Notes: generated by a model from the letters alone, not told the origin. A stretch of DNA of 64,000 nucleotides from Minwuia sp048007105 (GCF_048007105.1 NZ_CP180352.1:248001-312000), one strand, 5' to 3'. Positions 17,290 to 26,631 are shown, numbered from the stretch's first letter. Made by a program: numbers and translations.

Positions 17290-18549
17290 ATGGAAGTCCT
17301 GATTCTCATCGGCATCATGCTGCTGCTGCTGTCGCTCAGGCAGAGCGTGATCCTGATCCTGTTCGTCGCCGGCTTCTACGTGCACTACGTCTTCGGCGAC
17401 GGCGAACTCAGCTACCTGATCGAGGATCTGTGGACCAGCGTCGACCGCGGCGTGCTGCTGGCGATCCCGATGTTCGTGCTCGCGGGCAACATCATGACCC
17501 GCGGCTCGATCGCCGAGCGGCTGATCAACATCATGCGGGCGCTGACGCAATGGCTGCCCGGCGGCCTGGCGGTCTGCACCATCCTGTCCTGCGCGGTCTT
17601 CGCGGCGCTGTCGGGCTCCTCGCCGGTGACCCTGCTCGCCGTGGGTTCGATCATGTATCCGGCGCTGATCCAGCAGGGCTATCCGAAGAGCTTCTCGCTC
17701 GGCGCGCTGGCCTCGGCGGGCACGCTCGGCATCGTCATCCCGCCCTCGATCCCGCTGATCCTCTACGGCATCGTCACCGAGAAATCGATCGTCGACCTCT
17801 TCCTGGCCGGCATCATACCGGGCCTGCTGCTCGCGGCGGTGCTCACGGCCTATTCGCTGTTCAGCAACCGCAAGATCGAGGCCGTCCCCTTCAATTTCGG
17901 GCAGCTGACCGACGCCCTGAAGAACGGCGTCTTCGCGCTGATGACCCCCGTGATCCTGCTGGGCGGCATCTATTCGGGCTTCTTCTCGGCGACCGAAGCG
18001 GCCGCGGTGGCCGTCGGCTACGCCCTGCTGGTCGAGATCTTCATCCACCGCGAACTGAAGGTCCGGGACTTCTACGGCATCGCGGTCGAGACCTCGCGCC
18101 TGCTCGGCACACTGCTGCCCATCGTCGCCATCGCGCTGTCCATCAACCTGCTGCTGACCGCCGAACGCATCCCGCAGGACCTGGCGCAATGGATGACGAC
18201 GCTGGTGGACAGCCAGTTCACCTTCCTGGTGATCCTGAACATCTTCCTGCTGATCGTCGGCTGCCTGGTCGATATCGGCGCGGCGATCCTGATCCTCGCC
18301 CCGATCCTGATGCCCATCGCCCAGGCCTACGGCATCCACCCGATCCATTTCGGCATCATCATGGTGGTCAATCTGGAGATCGGCTACATCACGCCGCCCG
18401 TCGGGCTGAACCTGATCGTGGCCATGACGGCGTTCAAGGAAGACTTCCTGCTGATCTGCAAGTCGGTGATCCCGTTCATCGGGCTGATGCTGCTGGTCCT
18501 GATCGCGGTGACCTGGATCCCGGAGCTCTCGCTCTACCTGATCGAGTAG
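17290..18549 (+). CDS. dctM: TRAP transporter large permease, DctM family
   Basis: Main transport subunit, 419 residues with a dozen hydrophobic segments. Family signatures include AALSGSSPVTLLAVGSIMYP, the GTLGIVIPPSIPLILYG stretch, and a C-terminal YITPPVGLNLIVA. Both hairpin-loop regions expected of the transport core are present, so the subunit looks functional. It is the last gene of dctPQM. Confidence 0.94.
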   Translation: MEVLILIGIMLLLLSLRQSVILILFVAGFYVHYVFGDGELSYLIEDLWTSVDRGVLLAIPMFVLAGNIMTRGSIAERLINIMRALTQWLPGGLAVCTILSCAVFAALSGSSPVTLLAVGSIMYPALIQQGYPKSFSLGALASAGTLGIVIPPSIPLILYGIVTEKSIVDLFLAGIIPGLLLAAVLTAYSLFSNRKIEAVPFNFGQLTDALKNGVFALMTPVILLGGIYSGFFSATEAAAVAVGYALLVEIFIHRELKVRDFYGIAVETSRLLGTLLPIVAIALSINLLLTAERIPQDLAQWMTTLVDSQFTFLVILNIFLLIVGCLVDIGAAILILAPILMPIAQAYGIHPIHFGIIMVVNLEIGYITPPVGLNLIVAMTAFKEDFLLICKSVIPFIGLMLLVLIAVTWIPELSLYLIE

Positions 18550-18617
18550 GGGCAATTCACAGACGCGGCGAAACCGGGTAGTCAGGCTGTGCCCGACCGT
18601 CCCCGCCGGAGGCCCCG

Positions 18618-19826
18618 ATGCCGACCATCCACCACAAGCCGCGCCGCGTGCTGTTCATCGTCGAGAACCTGCCCAGCCCGTTCGACCGGCGCGTCTGGCA
18701 GGAGGCGACGACGCTGCAGCAGCACGGCTACGAGGTCTCGATCATCTGCCCGACCGGCAAGGGCTACGAGAAGAAGCACGAGGTCATCGACGGCATCCAC
18801 ATCTGGCGCCACAACCTGCCGCTCGACGCCAAGGGGGCGAAGGGATACCTGCTTGAATACTCGGCGGCCCTGTTCTGGGAGTTCGTGCTGGCCTGGCGGG
18901 TCCTGCTGACGCGCGGCTTCGACGCCATCCACGCCTGCAACCCGCCGGACAACATCTTCCTGATCGGCGGCTTCTTCAAGCTGCTGATGGGCAAGCGGTT
19001 CCTGTTCGACCACCACGACATCAACCCCGAGCTCTACGAGGCCAAATTCGGCAAGCGCGACTTCTTCTACAAGGTCATGCTGGCGTGGGAGCGCTGGACC
19101 TTCCGCACCGCCGACGTCTCCATCGCCACCAACGAGAGCTACCGCAAGATCGCCATCGAGCGCGGGAGGATGAACCCCGGCAAGGTCTACGTGGTGCGCT
19201 CCGGGCCCAGCCTGGAGCGGTTGAAGATCATGCCCCCGGTGCCGGAGAAGAAGAACGGCCGCGAGTTTCTGGTCGGCTATGTCGGCGTCATGGGCGCGCA
19301 GGAGGGTCTCGACCTGCTGCTGCAGGCGGTCCGCCACATCGTCCACGAGAAGGGCCGAACCGACATCCAGTTCGGTCTCGTAGGCGGCGGGCCGGAACTC
19401 GACGACCTCAAGCGGATGGCGGCGGACATGGAAATCGCCGACCACGTGACCTTCACCGGGCGGGCACCGGACCAGGAACTGCTTGAAATGCTGAACACCG
19501 CCGATGTCTGTGTGAACCCGGACACCTTCAACGAGATGAACGACAAGTCCACGATGAACAAGATCGTGGAGTACATGGCGCTCGGCAAACCGATCGTGCA
19601 GTTCGACCTGACCGAGGGCCGCTTCTCGGCTCAGGACGCATCGGTCTACGCGAAGCGCAACGATCCCGAGGACATGGCGGAGAAGATCCTGGAGCTGCTG
19701 GCCGATCCGGACCGGCGGGCCCGGATGGGCGCCTACGGGCGCAAGCGCGTCGAGGACGTGCTCGCCTGGGATCACGAGGTGCCCCGCCTGCTCGCCGCCT
19801 ACGACGCCCTGTTCAAGGCGCGCTAG
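18618..19826 (+). CDS. Family 4 glycosyltransferase
   Basis: GT-B fold enzyme of 402 residues, probably for surface polysaccharide. The N-terminal acceptor domain starts RRVLFIVENLPSPFDRRVWQEA. The C-terminal donor domain holds GYVGVMGAQEGLDLLLQAV, the VGGGPELDDLK stretch and a nucleotide-sugar site. The usual EX7E pattern is altered to NEMNDKSTMNKIVEYMALGKPIV. Such enzymes often work with dTDP-rhamnose or UDP-sugars, and the rfb operon 5 kb away makes this plausible. A GTG-started membrane protein follows after four bases. Confidence 0.9.
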   Translation: MPTIHHKPRRVLFIVENLPSPFDRRVWQEATTLQQHGYEVSIICPTGKGYEKKHEVIDGIHIWRHNLPLDAKGAKGYLLEYSAALFWEFVLAWRVLLTRGFDAIHACNPPDNIFLIGGFFKLLMGKRFLFDHHDINPELYEAKFGKRDFFYKVMLAWERWTFRTADVSIATNESYRKIAIERGRMNPGKVYVVRSGPSLERLKIMPPVPEKKNGREFLVGYVGVMGAQEGLDLLLQAVRHIVHEKGRTDIQFGLVGGGPELDDLKRMAADMEIADHVTFTGRAPDQELLEMLNTADVCVNPDTFNEMNDKSTMNKIVEYMALGKPIVQFDLTEGRFSAQDASVYAKRNDPEDMAEKILELLADPDRRARMGAYGRKRVEDVLAWDHEVPRLLAAYDALFKAR

Positions 19827-19830
19827 ACGG

Positions 19831-20892
19831 GTGACGGCCGCGCCGAAGCCCGACATTCTCGGCCCGGTCAGCATCGCCGCGGCGGTGCTGATGACCCTGC
19901 TGACGGCGCTGAACTTCTTCGCGCTGGACCGCTACGTGTCCGCCGGCGATCCGGTCGCCGTCCTGCCGTCCGGCGGACTGTCGGTGGTCAACGACGACCC
20001 GGCAGCGGTCGTGCGCCACGACCTTCCGGCGGATCTCGGCTCTGGCGCCGCCTTCATCGGGTTGACCGCCGTGGCCGAGGGCTTCGACATCGCACCGGGG
20101 GAACGCCGCTGGCAGCGCGGACGCATCGTTCTGCTGCGTCAGCTGGCGGACGGCCAGGTCGACTGGGAACAGCCGCACGTGCTGGCGCTGCTGGAAGGCA
20201 ATCCGGCCCGCTTCACCTTCGGGAACGTCTTCAGGCGGGGCGAGGACACGGCGAACCTCGCCGTGCGCATCGAACTGCTGCGCGCCACCGGCCGGCTGGA
20301 GGTCTACAGCGTCACCGCCACGCCCTTGAAGGAAGCGCCCGGCTTCCGGTCCGCCGCCGGCGCCCTGATGATCGGCTGGGCGGCGCTGGCGCTGGCCGTA
20401 TCGGTCTGGGCATGGCGGCGGGTCCGCGACCGGCGCTGGCTGATCGGTTTCGCCTGGCTGGTCGCAGCCGTCGCGCTCGGCCTCAGCGTGTTGCCCGGAT
20501 CCGTGACCGCCCCGGCGGCGTCGCTCACCGCCGAGAATGTCGATCTTGTCGCCAGCGGCACCGCGACCGAAACCGAACGGGCCGCGGCCGAGTACGCCAA
20601 CGGGTTCTCCGTCGCCAAGACGGGCCATGTCCTGGTCTTCGTCTTCGTCGGCGCCGCCTTTGGCCTCGCGCGCGGCGCCTCGCCGATGATCGCCGTCTGG
20701 CTGCTCGCCGCCATGTTCGCCGGACTCTGCGAGACGCTGCAGATCTTCAGCCCCGACCGGACGCCCGCGCTCTTCGACCTGTCGATCAACCTGTTCAGCG
20801 CCAGCGCAGGCTGCTGGCTCGCCATGCTCGCACTCGCCGCGGCGCGGCGGCGGCTGTTCCCGAATACCCGGGCCGAGGCGAGAATACGCTAG
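19831..20892 (+). CDS. Membrane protein with VanZ-like C-terminal region
   Basis: Protein of 353 residues with a GTG start, four bases behind the glycosyltransferase, so probably co-translated. Helix one (about residues 11-30) is followed by a soluble domain to about 165. Two helices come at about 170-215, and a last group of three lies in residues 255-340. The end (SVAKTGHVLVFVFVGAAFGL, ETLQIFSPDRTPALFDL, NLFSASAGC) looks like VanZ, which is often found with polysaccharide genes. The soluble N-terminal domain is not recognised. It ends by overlapping the convergent tRNA-binding protein gene. Confidence 0.7.
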   Translation: MTAAPKPDILGPVSIAAAVLMTLLTALNFFALDRYVSAGDPVAVLPSGGLSVVNDDPAAVVRHDLPADLGSGAAFIGLTAVAEGFDIAPGERRWQRGRIVLLRQLADGQVDWEQPHVLALLEGNPARFTFGNVFRRGEDTANLAVRIELLRATGRLEVYSVTATPLKEAPGFRSAAGALMIGWAALALAVSVWAWRRVRDRRWLIGFAWLVAAVALGLSVLPGSVTAPAASLTAENVDLVASGTATETERAAAEYANGFSVAKTGHVLVFVFVGAAFGLARGASPMIAVWLLAAMFAGLCETLQIFSPDRTPALFDLSINLFSASAGCWLAMLALAAARRRLFPNTRAEARIR

Positions 20893-21224
20893 AACAGCCG
20901 TCCACCGTTCGGCACGGCCTTGTCCGGCCCGATCAGGATCACCTCGCCCTCGCCGTTCGGGAAACCGAGCGTCAGGCATTCAGACATGAACTTGCCGATC
21001 TGCTTCTTCGGGAAATTCACCACCGCCGCGACCTGCCGTCCCATCAGTTCCTCTCGCGCATAGTTGGTGATCTGAGCCGAAGTCTTGCGGGTGCCGATCT
21101 CCTCGCCGAAATCGATCCAGAGCTTCCAGGCCGGCCGCCGCGCCTCCGGGAACGCCTCGACATCCACTATGGTGCCGACGCGGATCTCGACGCGCTGGAA
21201 TTCCTCGTAGGTCAGATCGCTCAT
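20889..21224 (-). CDS. csaA: tRNA-binding domain protein, CsaA-like
   Basis: Small OB-fold protein of 111 residues of the EMAP/Trbp111 family, suggested to bind tRNA or act as a secretion chaperone. The key run is FQRVEIRVGTIVDVEAFPEA. Later NFPKKQIGKFMSECLTLGF and the C-terminal VILIGPDKAVPNGGRLF complete the fold. Its start overlaps the stop of the rhodanese gene by one base, so it is the last gene of a five-gene operon. Confidence 0.9.
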   Translation of the reverse strand: MSDLTYEEFQRVEIRVGTIVDVEAFPEARRPAWKLWIDFGEEIGTRKTSAQITNYAREELMGRQVAAVVNFPKKQIGKFMSECLTLGFPNGEGEVILIGPDKAVPNGGRLF

Positions 21225-22819
21225 CAGTCGAACCGCCGGAACTGCACCAGCCCGTCCCGTTCGACCTGCGCCACCAGCCCGACTTCCCAGGTCAGATAGT
21301 CTTCCATGGCTTTCCGGACCTTCTCGTCATTGTCGTAGGGCTTCCACCAGACATCGTCGATCGCCGTGAGCGTGTTGCCGGTGATGCCGCTCTCCAGCGG
21401 CTTGCCGGCCGCCTGCCAGCGGCGGGTGCCGCCGTCCAGCACCCGGATCACCAGATCCGGACGCAGCCGCCGGAGGTCGTGCGCGGCGTAATGCGCCAGC
21501 AGGCCGTCGGGCGAGGTCAGCATCACCATGCCGACGCCCGGAAGCGCGCGGATGCATTCCTTCATGCGGGCGCGGATGGCCCAGCGGGCGCCGGGCACAT
21601 GACCGCGCCGGAAGGTCAGGCTGTCGGCCACGTCGATGACGACGACCGGTTCGCCGGAATCCTGCACCGCCTGCATCTCGTCCGGCGTCAGCGTATCGAA
21701 GGGCTGGAAAAGAGCGCGCATCGAAGGCGACGGTCCGGTCTCCGGCTCCGGCGGTTCCGTCGCCAGCACGTGAACGTCGTCATGTCCGAGCTGTATCAGC
21801 CAGCTGGCGGTCATCGTCGCGCGGACGCCGTCGGCGCCGTCGCAGAGCACGATCCGCCCGCCCTTGACCCCGACAAACTCGTCGGTCGCCTGCACCAGCT
21901 GCCCGCCCGGCGCGTGCCGGGCGCCCGGCCAGTGGCCTTCCTCGAACTCCTCGACCGTCCGCACGTCCAGCAGGAAGAGGCTGCGGCTGTCGTCCTCGCG
22001 CCAGGCCGCAACCGTCTCGGCAGTTGTCCGCTGCACGCCGAAGCGCGCCGCCACTGCAACCGCGCGCGCCTTCGCCTGCGCCAGCGCCTCGCCTTCCGGC
22101 GCCGGGGCGTGCTCGCTTTCGCCACGGGCGCAGGTCAGCCCCGCCAGCTCCCAGCCCATGGTGCCGTCCTTCAGCGCCATGACCCTGTTGGGAATGCCGG
22201 CATTGATCAGCGACTGCGAACCGATGATCGAACGCGTTCGGCCGGCGCAATTCACGACGACGGTCGTCGAGGGATCCGGCGCCATCATGCCGACGCGGTA
22301 CGCCAGTTCGGCGCCCGGACAGTCGACACCGCCCGGAATCGACATGCGGTTGAACTCCGCCATCGGACGGCTGTCCAGGATGACGATGTCCTCGCCCCGG
22401 TCCTTCATCGCCTGCAGTTCCCCGGCCGGAATGCGGGGCGTGTCGTAGTAATGCTCGACGAACTCACCGAAGGCCTTGGACGGCACGTTGACGCCGGAAA
22501 AGACCTCGTAGCCCTCGGCGCGCCATCCGGCGACGCCGCCGGTCAGCACGGCAATGTCGGTGTAGCCCATCTCCTCCAGCCGCGACGCGGCGCGGGCGGC
22601 CAGTCCGTCATCCTTCGGTCCGCCGTCGGTGACCACCACAGGCACGTCGCGCCGGGGGATCAGCGCCGGCGCGCGCAGTTCCAGATGGCTCAGCGGAATG
22701 CAGGAGCCCAGGAAGATGTGCTCCTTCGAGAAGGCGCCTTCTTCGCGGGCGTCCATCAGGGCGACCTCGCCGCCCGCCTTCAGCAGGCGGCGAAGTTCTC
22801 CGGAACCGATCTCCTTCAT
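21224..22819 (-). CDS. Protein with four rhodanese-like domains
   Basis: A 531-residue cytoplasmic protein made of four successive rhodanese folds, at about residues 5-110, 130-230, 270-360 and 385-475. Domain 2 has a cysteine active loop (VVNCAGRTRSIIG) and so could carry a persulfide. Domain 3 has a cysteine in a loop shaped like those of degenerate domains (IVLCDGADGVRATM). Domains 1 (VVVTDGGPKDDGL) and 4 (VMLTSPDGLLAHY) lack one. It probably transfers sulfane sulfur in a pathway with the thiol dioxygenase-like gene, whose stop overlaps its start by four bases (ATGA). No signal peptide. Confidence 0.88.
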   Translation of the reverse strand: MKEIGSGELRRLLKAGGEVALMDAREEGAFSKEHIFLGSCIPLSHLELRAPALIPRRDVPVVVTDGGPKDDGLAARAASRLEEMGYTDIAVLTGGVAGWRAEGYEVFSGVNVPSKAFGEFVEHYYDTPRIPAGELQAMKDRGEDIVILDSRPMAEFNRMSIPGGVDCPGAELAYRVGMMAPDPSTTVVVNCAGRTRSIIGSQSLINAGIPNRVMALKDGTMGWELAGLTCARGESEHAPAPEGEALAQAKARAVAVAARFGVQRTTAETVAAWREDDSRSLFLLDVRTVEEFEEGHWPGARHAPGGQLVQATDEFVGVKGGRIVLCDGADGVRATMTASWLIQLGHDDVHVLATEPPEPETGPSPSMRALFQPFDTLTPDEMQAVQDSGEPVVVIDVADSLTFRRGHVPGARWAIRARMKECIRALPGVGMVMLTSPDGLLAHYAAHDLRRLRPDLVIRVLDGGTRRWQAAGKPLESGITGNTLTAIDDVWWKPYDNDEKVRKAMEDYLTWEVGLVAQVERDGLVQFRRFD

Positions 22820-23412
22820 GCCGGTTCCGGCAGGTCCTGAATGCCGGCGGAAGCCGGGTAGTGTTTCCAGTCGTGGGTGTCGGGCCGGTAGTAGCGGCGG
22901 CCGTGCAGCTGCTCCAGACCCAGGCCGTACATGTGGAAGTTCAGCACCGGTTCCTTCGCATCCATGTGGATCGAGTGCAGATCCTCCGGCATCAGCGCCA
23001 CGCCGGCGCCATCCTCGACCATGACCTCGCCCTTCTGCGCGACGCCGCCGTCCTCGTGGTCGTAGAGCTTGTTCAGTTCTTCGCCATACATGCCGACGAC
23101 CACGGCCCAGACAGTGTGGTCGTGGGGCGGGGACTGACGCGGCTCGGTCGACATCTGGCCGTAGAGCGCGAAACGGTGATCGTCATCCTCGTGCAGACGA
23201 TAGAGCGCGTTGGCCTTGCGCTCGCCGCCGCCGGGATTGGTGAAGTCCTCCAGCGGGAAGAGCTCCTTCTTCTGCGCCAGCTCGATCAGGACCTGCTTGA
23301 TATCCTCCAGAGAGCGCCGGGTAACGCCCTGCGCTGTTTCGATGGCGCGAATGCGCATGACGGCTTCGTTGACCGCCTGCTTGCGCGCTGCCGACCGTTC
23401 TTTCGCGTCCAT
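22816..23412 (-). CDS. Cysteine dioxygenase-like cupin (thiol dioxygenase)
   Basis: Cupin of 198 residues resembling cysteine or 3-mercaptopropionate dioxygenases, which use iron(II) and oxygen to turn a thiol into a sulfinate. The metal ligands are visible as the HxH of SPPHDHTVWAVVVGMYGEE and the later histidine of MPEDLHSIHM. Length and ligand spacing match the family. Substrate (cysteine, 3-mercaptopropionate or a persulfide) cannot be told. It sits between a class V PLP enzyme and a four-domain rhodanese, so sulfur oxidation or persulfide handling is likely. Confidence 0.85.
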   Translation of the reverse strand: MDAKERSAARKQAVNEAVMRIRAIETAQGVTRRSLEDIKQVLIELAQKKELFPLEDFTNPGGGERKANALYRLHEDDDHRFALYGQMSTEPRQSPPHDHTVWAVVVGMYGEELNKLYDHEDGGVAQKGEVMVEDGAGVALMPEDLHSIHMDAKEPVLNFHMYGLGLEQLHGRRYYRPDTHDWKHYPASAGIQDLPEPA

Positions 23413-23421
23413 GACATCCTC

Positions 23422-24621
23422 CTAGAGCCGGGCCACCGCCTCCACGAAGCGGTCCACCTCGTTTTCCGTATTGTAGTAGTGTACCGACGCCCGGACGAGA
23501 TCGGGGAGTCCCCTTTTTTCCATGTCGATCCGCGTCGAGTAGACGGTGCTGGTCGAGACGTTGATTCCCTGTCCGCCAAGCGCCGTCTTCACTGCTGTGG
23601 CGTCCAGCCGCGGGTGGGTGAAGGTGCAGATGCCCGAGCGGGTCCTGCCGATGTCGTGCACGGCCACGCCGGCCTCGGCCTCGAGCCGTTCGCGCAGGCT
23701 CCCGGCCAGGGCTTCGACGCGCTTCTCGATCCGCGCGGCGCCGATTTCCAGCACCAGATCGACGGCGACGCCGAGGCCGATCTTGCCGGCCTCGTAGTTC
23801 TCCCAGTTCTCGTAGCGCGCCGCACCCTCGGCCCAGTTGTAATGATCGCGCCCGTCCCATCGCGCGGCATGAAGGTCGATCACCGGTGGCGGAAATCTCT
23901 CGGCTGCCGCCTTGCCTGCATAGAGGAAGCCCGTGCCGCGGGGGCCGCGCAGATATTTCCGTCCGGTCGCCGAAAGGAAATCGCAGCCGATCTTCCGCAC
24001 GTCCAGTTCACGCTGACCCGCCGACTGACAGGCGTCGAGCAGGTAGGCGATCCCGTGCCTGCGGGCGATACGGCCGATCTCCTCGGCCGGATTCACCAGA
24101 CCGCCATTGGTCGGAATGTGCGTGACCGCGATCAGACGAACGCTGCCGTCGATCAGGCGTTCCAGCGCGTCGAGGTCCAACTCCCCGTCCCCGTCGCTCG
24201 GCACCACCTCGATCTCGATGCCATAGCGCTCCCGAGCCATCAGGTAGGAGAGATAGTTGGAGGCGTATTCCGCCTCGGCGGTCAGGATCGTCTCGCCGGC
24301 CTTCATCGTGCCGAGAACGGCGAAGAAGGCCTGGTTCCAGGCCGCCGTCGCATTCTCCATCACCGCGACTTCCGAGGGGTCGCAGTTGAGGTAGCCGGCG
24401 ATGGCCGAATAGGCCCGCTCCAGTTTCGGCCGGGCGGTTGCGGCGGCCTCGTAGCCGCCGGTTTCCGCCTCCAGATCCAGATGCGCCTTCACCGCATCCA
24501 GCACGCGACGCGGCATCAGCCCGGCGCCGGCATTGTTGAAATGCAATACCTTGCCCGCGCCGGGCGTCTCGCGTCGGAAGCGATCGACTTCCTGATCGGT
24601 GATGGTGAGCAGATCAGGCAC
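23422..24621 (-). CDS. Class V aminotransferase-fold PLP enzyme (cysteine desulfurase-like)
   Basis: Fold-type I PLP enzyme of 399 residues, related to NifS-like desulfurases, isopenicillin N epimerase and EgtE-type lyases. It has LHFNNAGAGLMPRRVLDAV at the N-terminus, the THIPTNGGLVNPAEEIG stretch, LLDACQSAGQ with the PLP-pairing aspartate, and the lysine that binds PLP in LSATGRKYLRGPRGTGFLY near residue 220. The mobile loop cysteine of true IscS is not obvious; a cysteine occurs in RTRSGICTFTHP. A C-S lyase or desulfurase role fits the operon. Ten bases separate it from the dioxygenase gene. Confidence 0.87.
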   Translation of the reverse strand: MPDLLTITDQEVDRFRRETPGAGKVLHFNNAGAGLMPRRVLDAVKAHLDLEAETGGYEAAATARPKLERAYSAIAGYLNCDPSEVAVMENATAAWNQAFFAVLGTMKAGETILTAEAEYASNYLSYLMARERYGIEIEVVPSDGDGELDLDALERLIDGSVRLIAVTHIPTNGGLVNPAEEIGRIARRHGIAYLLDACQSAGQRELDVRKIGCDFLSATGRKYLRGPRGTGFLYAGKAAAERFPPPVIDLHAARWDGRDHYNWAEGAARYENWENYEAGKIGLGVAVDLVLEIGAARIEKRVEALAGSLRERLEAEAGVAVHDIGRTRSGICTFTHPRLDATAVKTALGGQGINVSTSTVYSTRIDMEKRGLPDLVRASVHYYNTENEVDRFVEAVARL

Positions 24622-24633
24622 GCGCCCGCCCGC

Positions 24634-25548
24634 TCAGATCGGATCCCAACTGAAGTATTCGGCGGTGCCGTCGAGATCGAGCAGTTCCTTCCGCAGCGAC
24701 GGCTCGAACTGGGCCGCCAGCGCCTCGTGGCTCCAGCCGTCCGACTTGTGGATGGTCTTGATCGGCCGCGGCTGGCTGAAGAGGTAGATCTCGTTGCCGC
24801 GGACGCCGAAGACGTTCGCGGTCACGTCCTTCGCGGCATCCGAGGAGAGATAGCTGACCACCGGCGCGATATGGGCCGCGGTGGCGTTCTCCTTGAACTT
24901 GCGGAAGCTCTCGGCCATTTCCTCCGACGTGATCGGGATGCTCTCGATCATGCGGGTCCAGGCGAAGGGCGCCATGCAGTTGGAGCGGACACCATAGCGC
25001 GCGCCTTCCATGGCGATGATCTTCGACATGCCGACAATGCCCATCTTGGCGGCGCCGTAGTTGATCTGCCCAACCGAGCCGTGCAGGCCCGAGGTCGAGG
25101 TGAAGTGCACGAAGGCGCCCGAGCCCTGCGCCTTCATGTGATCCACCGCGGCGCGGCTGACCAGCCATGAGCCCGTCAGATGCACGTCGATGACGGCCCG
25201 CCAGTCGGCCTCGTCCATCTTGTGGAACATGCGGTCGCGCAGGATGCCGGCGACATTCACCACGCTGTCGATCCGGCCGAACGTATCCATGGCGCAGTCG
25301 ATCATTGCCTTAGCGCCGGAGGCGTCGGAGACCGAATCGCCATTGGCGACGGCTTCGCCGCCCGCGGCCTTGATCTCCTTCACTACCGATTCGGCCGGGC
25401 TCTCGCCGGTCTGCTCGCCCTCGACGCCACCGCCGAGATCGTTCACGACGACCTTCGCGCCGCCCCGCGCCATGTCCAGCGCCACCTCGCGCCCGATGCC
25501 GCGCCCCGCGCCCGTGACCAGAGCCACCTTTCCGTCCAGAATGCCCAT
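24634..25548 (-). CDS. Short-chain dehydrogenase/reductase, HSD17B4-like
   Basis: NAD(P)-dependent oxidoreductase of 304 residues. It starts with the cofactor motif VTGAGRGIGREVALDMARGG. It also has NVAGILRDRMFHKM and the catalytic serine-tyrosine-lysine set in HFTSTSGLHGSVGQINYGAAKMG. The NDLGGGVEGEQ segment and long C-terminus resemble the 3-hydroxyacyl-CoA dehydrogenase part of multifunctional enzyme 2. It is the first gene of the operon running to csaA, and is divergent from a phosphotransferase gene over 93 bases. Its link to the sulfur genes behind it is unclear. Confidence 0.9.
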   Translation of the reverse strand: MGILDGKVALVTGAGRGIGREVALDMARGGAKVVVNDLGGGVEGEQTGESPAESVVKEIKAAGGEAVANGDSVSDASGAKAMIDCAMDTFGRIDSVVNVAGILRDRMFHKMDEADWRAVIDVHLTGSWLVSRAAVDHMKAQGSGAFVHFTSTSGLHGSVGQINYGAAKMGIVGMSKIIAMEGARYGVRSNCMAPFAWTRMIESIPITSEEMAESFRKFKENATAAHIAPVVSYLSSDAAKDVTANVFGVRGNEIYLFSQPRPIKTIHKSDGWSHEALAAQFEPSLRKELLDLDGTAEYFSWDPI

Positions 25549-25641
25549 CCGTTCCTCCCCTTCTCGCCGGCAGACAAATTTCCGGGCGCAACGCTATCAT
25601 CGGGCCGAAGAGACGGTCCAGCGGGGAGGAGCATGGCCGCC

Positions 25642-26631
25642 ATGAGCGAATTGTCCGACGAGGCCGGCCGCTTCGTCCGGGCCCACTGGGGCGCGGATTG
25701 CGGCGTGGCCGATTTCGGTCCGATGGAGGACGGCCATGCCGGCCTCAGCTTCGGCTTCAGCGTCACACGCGGCACGGAGACTATCGAACGCGTGGTGCTG
25801 CGGCTGGCGCCCAAGGGCGTCCGGCGCAGCGGCAACACCGATGTCTACCGGCAGGCGCCGTTGTTGCGCGCGCTGGGCAGGGCGGAGGTGCCGGTGCCGC
25901 CGGTGCTGCATGCACAGTCCACCGAGGACTGGTTCGGCACGCCCTTCGTGATGACCCGGCTGCTGCCCGGCCGCACCATGATCATCTGGGAACCCGCGCC
26001 GGAGTTCGACGGGATCGTCGGCGAATGCTGGCTGAAGTCCGCCCGTGCGCTGGCCCAGATCCACCGCTTCGACTGGCGCGCGGACCTTGCGGACTGGGAA
26101 GCGCCGCGCGACATGCGCGCCGAGATCGATCGCTGGTCCGGTATCCTGGAACGGACCGACGACGAGGACTGGAAGGCGCTCGGACGCCGTGTCGCGGCGA
26201 TGCTGGCGGAACGGCCGATGGCCGAATCGCCGGTCGGCCTGTTCCACGGCGACTTCCAGCCCGGCAACGTGCTGTTCGAGAATGGCGAGATCCGGGCGAT
26301 CCTGGACTGGGAACTGTCCGGCATCGGCCCGCAGCTTCTGGACATCGGCTGGCTGATGATGATGGGCGACCCTGAAGCCTGGGATCCGGTCTGGGGCGCG
26401 AAAGGCGTGCCGCCGGTCGGTGAACTGGCCGACGCCTATCAGGACGCGATGGGCGCGCGGTTCGACGGCATCCCCTACTGGGAGGCGCTGTCCTGCTTCA
26501 TCTTCGGCGTGATTTCGTGCCTGAACGTGAAGCTGCACCGCACAGGCCGCCGCCCCGACCCGATGTGGGACGAAATCGCCAGCTCGGTGCCGTATCTTTT
26601 CGGCCGGGCGGAGCGGCTGTTGTCGAATTGA
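25642..26631 (+). CDS. Aminoglycoside phosphotransferase-family protein (ACAD11-type kinase fold)
   Basis: Kinase-like protein of 329 residues. The catalytic loop GLFHGDFQPGNVLFENGEI holds the general-base aspartate, followed by AILDWELSGIGPQLLDIGWLM with the metal aspartate. Members beside SDR and acyl-CoA genes are thought to phosphorylate hydroxyacyl-CoA chains for degradation rather than antibiotics, and the divergent SDR supports that. ATG 25642 lies 10-11 bases from GGGGAGGAG; ATG 25633 also fits the frame but is too close to it. Confidence 0.87.
   Translation: MSELSDEAGRFVRAHWGADCGVADFGPMEDGHAGLSFGFSVTRGTETIERVVLRLAPKGVRRSGNTDVYRQAPLLRALGRAEVPVPPVLHAQSTEDWFGTPFVMTRLLPGRTMIIWEPAPEFDGIVGECWLKSARALAQIHRFDWRADLADWEAPRDMRAEIDRWSGILERTDDEDWKALGRRVAAMLAERPMAESPVGLFHGDFQPGNVLFENGEIRAILDWELSGIGPQLLDIGWLMMMGDPEAWDPVWGAKGVPPVGELADAYQDAMGARFDGIPYWEALSCFIFGVISCLNVKLHRTGRRPDPMWDEIASSVPYLFGRAERLLSN

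Noticed and set aside
25180..25641. Extension of the phosphotransferase frame upstream to 25180
   Set aside because: It runs antisense through the SDR gene and past the GGGGAGGAG ribosome-binding site; the kinase fold starts after 25642.
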